8,436 bases of DNA from Spirochaetales bacterium (lineage in GTDB: Bacteria; Spirochaetota; Spirochaetia; B11-G9), in the NCBI GenBank assembly GCA_027077185.1, contig JALTGJ010000326.1, forward strand, positions 1 through 8,436, written 5' to 3'. Every line of letters starts with the position of its first letter. Positions within the stretch are counted from its first letter, which is position 1. Made by a program: the position numbers and the translations under genes. Below are positions 5,849 to 8,436 of this stretch, one piece after another. The notes below the pieces were generated by a model. The model was given only the letters and a program-made list of their open reading frames with translations. It made no database searches and had not been told where the DNA came from.

Positions 5849-5878
5849 TTGACACTATTCATTGTTAAGTATTATAAG
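5849..5878 (+). promoter_or_regulatory. Divergent sigma-70-type promoter facing the flavoprotein gene
   Basis: TTGACA (5849-5854) is a perfect -35 and TATAAG (5873-5878) is a 5-of-6 -10 at 18 bp spacing; TATTAT overlaps it at 15 bp. The start would be near 5885, about 170 bases before the flavoprotein ATG at 6054. Its -35 lies within 5 bp of the antitoxin promoter's -35, so binding by the antitoxin could affect both. Confidence 0.6.
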
Positions 5879-6057
5879 TGTGTAAGGTTAACTTTATTAT
5901 CAGGAAAAAATATAAAACAAAGATTCATTCCTTAAACGTGAAACAGGGGTATGTTTTTAATAAATTTGGACAGTTTGATATTGTAATAGATGAAAATGTT
6001 TATATTAGACTTGATACTTCTGTCCCTGATATCAGAGGAAACAGGATTAAACTATGA
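5878..6057 (+). CDS. Short unrecognised open frame coupled to the flavoprotein gene
   Basis: A frame of up to 59 codons runs from GTG at 5878 to TGA at 6055-6057, which overlaps the next ATG as ATGA. A second in-frame GTG at 5938 would give 39 residues, including GYVFNKFGQFDIVIDENVYIRLDTSVPDIRGNRIKL. This part has protein-like alternation of hydrophobic and charged residues and no stop for 180 bp in AT-rich DNA. Neither start has a Shine-Dalgarno, and the first lies before the predicted transcript start. It could be a small leader protein, the tail of a broken gene, or chance. I do not recognise a family. Confidence 0.3.
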   Translation: MCKVNFIIRKKYKTKIHSLNVKQGYVFNKFGQFDIVIDENVYIRLDTSVPDIRGNRIKL

Positions 6058-6515
6058 GAAGAAAAGATAAAGAGATAACAGACAAAAAGGAAATGGAACA
6101 AATTTTTAATGAGGCCAAAGTATGCCGAATAGGAATTTTTGACGGTAAAAAGCCCTACATAGTTCCCATGAACTTTGGATATAAGGATAATACCATTTAT
6201 TTTCACTCTGCATCATCCGGAAAAAAAATTGAATTATTGAAACAATCTCCGGGAATTTGTTTTGAAATTGATATTCCAGCTTCGGTTGTTACAGCCAAAG
6301 AAGCCTGCAACTGGACTATGGGATATCGCTCTTTAATGGGAGAGGGAAAAGCTGTTTTTATAGAAGGTTCAGAGAATAAAGCGAAAGCCCTTAACATAAT
6401 TATGGAGCATTATTCAGAAAATAATAAATGGAATTTTGATAGTAAAATGGTAGAAAGCATCGCTGTCTTTAAAATAGAAATTGAACATATCTCTGCAAAA
6501 AGATCCGGAAGTTGA
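6054..6515 (+). CDS. Pyridoxamine 5'-phosphate oxidase-like (NimA-type) flavoprotein
   Basis: A 153-residue cytoplasmic protein with the FMN-binding split-barrel fold, matching NimA/nitroimidazole-resistance-like flavin proteins. The visible pattern is typical: a helix with ITDKKEMEQIFNEAKVCRIGIFDGKKPYIVPMNFGY (8-43), IYFHSASSGKKIELLKQSPGICFEID (48-73), ACNWTMGYRSLMGEGKAVFIEG (84-105), then a C-terminal helix with ALNIIMEHY (112-120) and a last strand IAVFKIEIEHISAKR. H51, S52 and the GKK segment fall where the family binds the flavin phosphate. Substrate is unknown; relatives reduce nitro compounds or bind haem or flavin. The ATG is preceded by AGGA (6043-6046) at 7 bases and overlaps the stop of the short frame upstream. 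No partner gene follows. Confidence 0.85.
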   Translation: MRRKDKEITDKKEMEQIFNEAKVCRIGIFDGKKPYIVPMNFGYKDNTIYFHSASSGKKIELLKQSPGICFEIDIPASVVTAKEACNWTMGYRSLMGEGKAVFIEGSENKAKALNIIMEHYSENNKWNFDSKMVESIAVFKIEIEHISAKRSGS

Positions 6516-6596
6516 TTTCTTGCCTTTCCAAACCCTTTCATAAGCCAGGTTTTTTCCACCTGTCTGGTATCACAGATAATTAATAATCACATAAGA

Positions 6597-6646
6597 CAAA
6601 GGACTTTTTGGCAAATTCTCACATTTATCAAAGGACTATTTGGCAA
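6597..6646. repeat. 18-bp direct repeat, two copies 32 bp apart
   Basis: CAAAGGACTTTTTGGCAA (6597-6614) and CAAAGGACTATTTGGCAA (6629-6646) differ at one base. The centre-to-centre distance is 32 bp, about three DNA turns, so a protein could bind both copies on the same face, upstream of the TATAAT at 6690. The ends TTTGGCAA do not fit sigma-54 boxes, because no GC lies at -12 spacing. Confidence 0.6.
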
Positions 6647-6689
6647 TACTATCTGTATTTTTTTTGTAGTGTTTTCTAATTTTCCGGTA

Positions 6690-6695
6690 TATAAT
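6690..6695 (+). promoter_or_regulatory. Possible -10 box for the beta-barrel/transglutaminase gene
   Basis: TATAAT is perfect, but the -35 region at 16-18 bp spacing is poor; TTGTAG lies at 20 bp. If used, the transcript would start near 6702 and have a leader of about 170 bases containing the hairpin at 6826-6857. Confidence 0.3.
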
Positions 6696-6825
6696 TTAAG
6701 TACAAGGTAGATATAAAATACTATACAAGAAGTTTATTGAACTGATTACAAGAAATACTGCTCATTCTATGTATGGATTACTGAGCTTCAGTGCTGTCTT
6801 AACTGTTAATCGATGGATCTTAATA

Positions 6826-6857
6826 AAACAATACCAGCTGTTTGTGAGGTATTGTTT
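6826..6857 (+). promoter_or_regulatory. Inverted repeat (10-bp arms) next to the ribosome site
   Basis: AAACAATACC (6826-6835) and GGTATTGTTT (6848-6857) are exact reverse complements with a 12-base spacer. The right arm ends 4 bases before the GGAG (6862-6865) of the next gene. As RNA it would form a stem beside the ribosome site; as DNA it could be an operator. The low GC content and short T-run make it a poor terminator. Confidence 0.5.
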
Positions 6858-6872
6858 GTATGGAGAGTGATC

Positions 6873-8436
6873 ATGAAATTACGAAACTGCTCTGTTTTTT
6901 TGATTTGTATTCTGACTTTTTTAATGAGCTCGTCTTTATTTAGCGAGCAAAAAAATCTTCTTTCTGTTAGTGCAAACCCTTATATTACCTTCCCCCTTGG
7001 TTCAAGTTCGGAAATATTTAATTCAGGATTTGGAGCTGAAGTAACAGCTGCTTATTTCCCAGGTTCACTTGGAAATCTTGGGGCTTCATTTCAAAGTAAT
7101 TTTCTTATGCTGCCTATTAAGATTTCTGAATCTGTTTGGGCCTTATCAGCATCTGCAGGACCTGTTTACAGCTTAGCTGTAGGAAACAGGTTTATAATTA
7201 ATACTCATGCTATAGCAGGATTATATTACTGGAGCCCTGTTGACTGGGACATAGAAAGAGAAAATATTGGTGGTTTTTTATTTGGAGGTGGTACGGGCTT
7301 ATCCTTTCAGTTAAGCAAATCCTTTTCAATTGGTTTAGATGTATCTTATAAATATTATTCACAACTTTATAATGGAATTAGTTCCAGTATTGCTGTGGGG
7401 TGGAATCGTGATCTTACCCGGGAACAATTATTTGAAGAAAGAGGTAAGGGGCTGGAGTTATTAAATATTTCTATTTCTCCCATATTCCCTGTTTTATATA
7501 AATACTATGATACTAATCCGATTGGAACAGCTCTTATAAGGAATTATGAAAAAAAGACAGCAAAGGATATAAAGATCCACTTTTTTGTAGACAGGTATAT
7601 GGATAATCCTATGGAAATTACTGTTCCCTTTAATCTGGTTTCAGGAGAAGAAAGAGTCATAGAGCTTTTTAGTTTATTCACCGAAGATTTAATGCAGATT
7701 ACAGAAGGAACCAAGGCTTCTTCTAAAATAAGTTTATCATATACAATGGGCGGTAAGTTGCAAACCAAAGAATATACTCCTGGTATTGATTTTTATAATA
7801 GGAATGCCATGACCTGGGATGATGATAGAAAAATTTCATCTTTTATAACAGCAAAAGATCCGGAAATACTTGAATTTGCAAAAAATGTAAGTTCCTGGAT
7901 ACAGGATATAAAAAATCCATCAGTAGACGAAAATCTGCAAAAAAGTATGGCAATATTTGAGGCTATTAAAGCATATGGAATCCATTATGAGGTTGACCCA
8001 ACAACCCCTTTTACTGAATTATCTATTCAGAAAACAGCAATTGATTTTCTTCAGTTTCCAAGACAAACTCTTAAGTATTCAAATGGTGATTGTGATGATT
8101 TAAGTTCCTTATACACTTCCATGCTGGAAGCTGTTGGTATAGAAACTGCCGTTATTACGATTCCAGGACATATTTATTCAGCATTTCTTCTTAAATCGTC
8201 TCCAGTAGAAGCTGAAAAAATGTTCAGCAGACGGGAAGATCTTATAATTATTGGGGATAAAGCCTGGGTTCCGGTGGAAATAACGCTTTTTCAGGAATCT
8301 TTTGAAAAAGCCTGGCAAACCGGTGCAAAAGAGTGGAGGGAAAATATTATAAAAAATCAGGCTGAATTGTATGAAACCAGGGAATCATGGGGAATTTATC
8401 AGGCTGTAGGATTTAATGAAGGTTCTGGTATTAGCC
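6873..8436 (+). CDS. Exported beta-barrel-like protein with transglutaminase-like domain (3' end outside window)
   Basis: The frame runs 521 codons to the window edge without a stop. Residues 1-24 are a signal peptide ending LFS; there is no lipobox. Residues about 28-178 consist of short amphipathic Gly/aromatic-rich strands (FGAEVTAAYFPG, GGFLFGGGTGLSFQL, FSIGLDVSYKYYSQLY, ISSSIAVGW), as in a small outer-membrane beta-barrel. Residues about 195-290 look like an Ig-type beta sandwich. NAMTWDDDRKISSFITAKDPEI (from about 310) leads into a transglutaminase-like papain fold: C407 in NGDCDDLSSLY, H433 in PGHIYSAF, and E469 in WVPVEIT where an Asp is usual. Such domains may cleave or crosslink peptides; the substrate is unknown. 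The ATG at 6873 follows GGAG at 7 bases and begins the signal peptide. The barrel call is by eye only; the Cys-His pair is the firmest evidence. Confidence 0.75.
   Translation, partial: MKLRNCSVFLICILTFLMSSSLFSEQKNLLSVSANPYITFPLGSSSEIFNSGFGAEVTAAYFPGSLGNLGASFQSNFLMLPIKISESVWALSASAGPVYSLAVGNRFIINTHAIAGLYYWSPVDWDIERENIGGFLFGGGTGLSFQLSKSFSIGLDVSYKYYSQLYNGISSSIAVGWNRDLTREQLFEERGKGLELLNISISPIFPVLYKYYDTNPIGTALIRNYEKKTAKDIKIHFFVDRYMDNPMEITVPFNLVSGEERVIELFSLFTEDLMQITEGTKASSKISLSYTMGGKLQTKEYTPGIDFYNRNAMTWDDDRKISSFITAKDPEILEFAKNVSSWIQDIKNPSVDENLQKSMAIFEAIKAYGIHYEVDPTTPFTELSIQKTAIDFLQFPRQTLKYSNGDCDDLSSLYTSMLEAVGIETAVITIPGHIYSAFLLKSSPVEAEKMFSRREDLIIIGDKAWVPVEITLFQESFEKAWQTGAKEWRENIIKNQAELYETRESWGIYQAVGFNEGSGIS

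Larger units (their letters stand above)
6516..6872. other. Intergenic region before the beta-barrel/transglutaminase gene
   Basis: No gene is convincing here. The stretch holds a weak CAGGT...ACCTG symmetry (6546-6562), a near-perfect direct repeat (6597-6646), a TATAAT (6690-6695) and a 10-bp-arm inverted repeat (6826-6857) just upstream of the next ribosome site. A 33-codon frame (6769-6870) has no Shine-Dalgarno and was not called. The clear terminator expected after the flavoprotein gene is not seen. Confidence 0.5.

Noticed and set aside
6000..6397. Minus-strand frames of 64-68 codons opposite the flavoprotein gene
   Set aside because: They are antisense to a well-matched flavoprotein and have no ribosome sites.
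6545..6567. CCAGGT...ACCTG...CTGG as terminator of the flavoprotein gene
   Set aside because: The stems are only 4-5 bp, cannot all form together, and no T-run follows.
6597..6660. TTTGGCAA copies as sigma-54 -24 boxes
   Set aside because: Neither copy has GC at the required distance for a -12 box.
6769..6870. 33-codon frame ending just before the ATG at 6873
   Set aside because: It has no Shine-Dalgarno, spans the inverted repeat, and looks like chance.
7544..7768. 74-codon minus-strand frame
   Set aside because: It lies within the long plus-strand gene running to the window edge, which has a signal peptide and a catalytic Cys-His pair.

Overview
The window looks like chromosomal DNA of a low-GC, Gram-negative-type bacterium, most likely a spirochaete. 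The evidence is a secreted lipoprotein with a loose lipobox (GFFAC), an exported beta-barrel-like protein, two sigma-54-type promoters, and AT-rich DNA with frequent TTG starts. The assignment is inference; no rRNA or marker gene is present.

Layout. (1) At the left edge lies the C-terminal end of an unrecognised gene, convergent with a long minus-strand gene for a surface lipoprotein (161-1477). This protein has an Ig-like domain, a PKD domain and a row of 25-residue BspA/DUF285 repeats. (2) The 328-bp gap after it holds two divergent promoters, each with a near-consensus sigma-54 -24/-12 element at exact spacing. One faces the lipoprotein, the other a stand-alone STAS-domain protein (1806-2225) whose usual phosphoserine position is alanine. 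(3) 2220-3060 is a graveyard of two unrelated insertion-sequence remnants: an ISAs1-family transposase with an internal out-of-frame deletion, and a frameshifted N-terminus resembling IS21 IstA. (4) A compact minus-strand cluster is transcribed from about 5809 down to 3122: Phd/YefM antitoxin, ParE/RelE toxin, a TRAM-domain 5-methyluridine RNA methyltransferase with a 4Fe-4S cysteine set, and ribokinase (rbsK). Spacings are -4, +9 and +12 bp. The antitoxin promoter sits inside a perfect 10-bp inverted repeat. A TATAAT over the toxin stop codon could start a leaderless methyltransferase mRNA. (5) Divergently, a consensus TTGACA promoter leads through a short unrecognised frame, coupled by ATGA, into a pyridoxamine-phosphate-oxidase/NimA-like flavoprotein (6054-6515). 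(6) After a 357-bp gap with a direct repeat and a hairpin comes a long gene (6873 to the edge, incomplete). It encodes an exported protein joining a predicted N-terminal beta-barrel to a transglutaminase-like Cys-His-Glu domain.

How the parts relate: the best candidate for a co-regulated unit is the lipoprotein/STAS pair, which may share one sigma-54 activator acting from the roughly 195 bp between the promoters. The toxin-antitoxin pair and the methyltransferase-ribokinase pair seem to be one transcription unit with an internal promoter option. No complete new defence or mobile system is visible.
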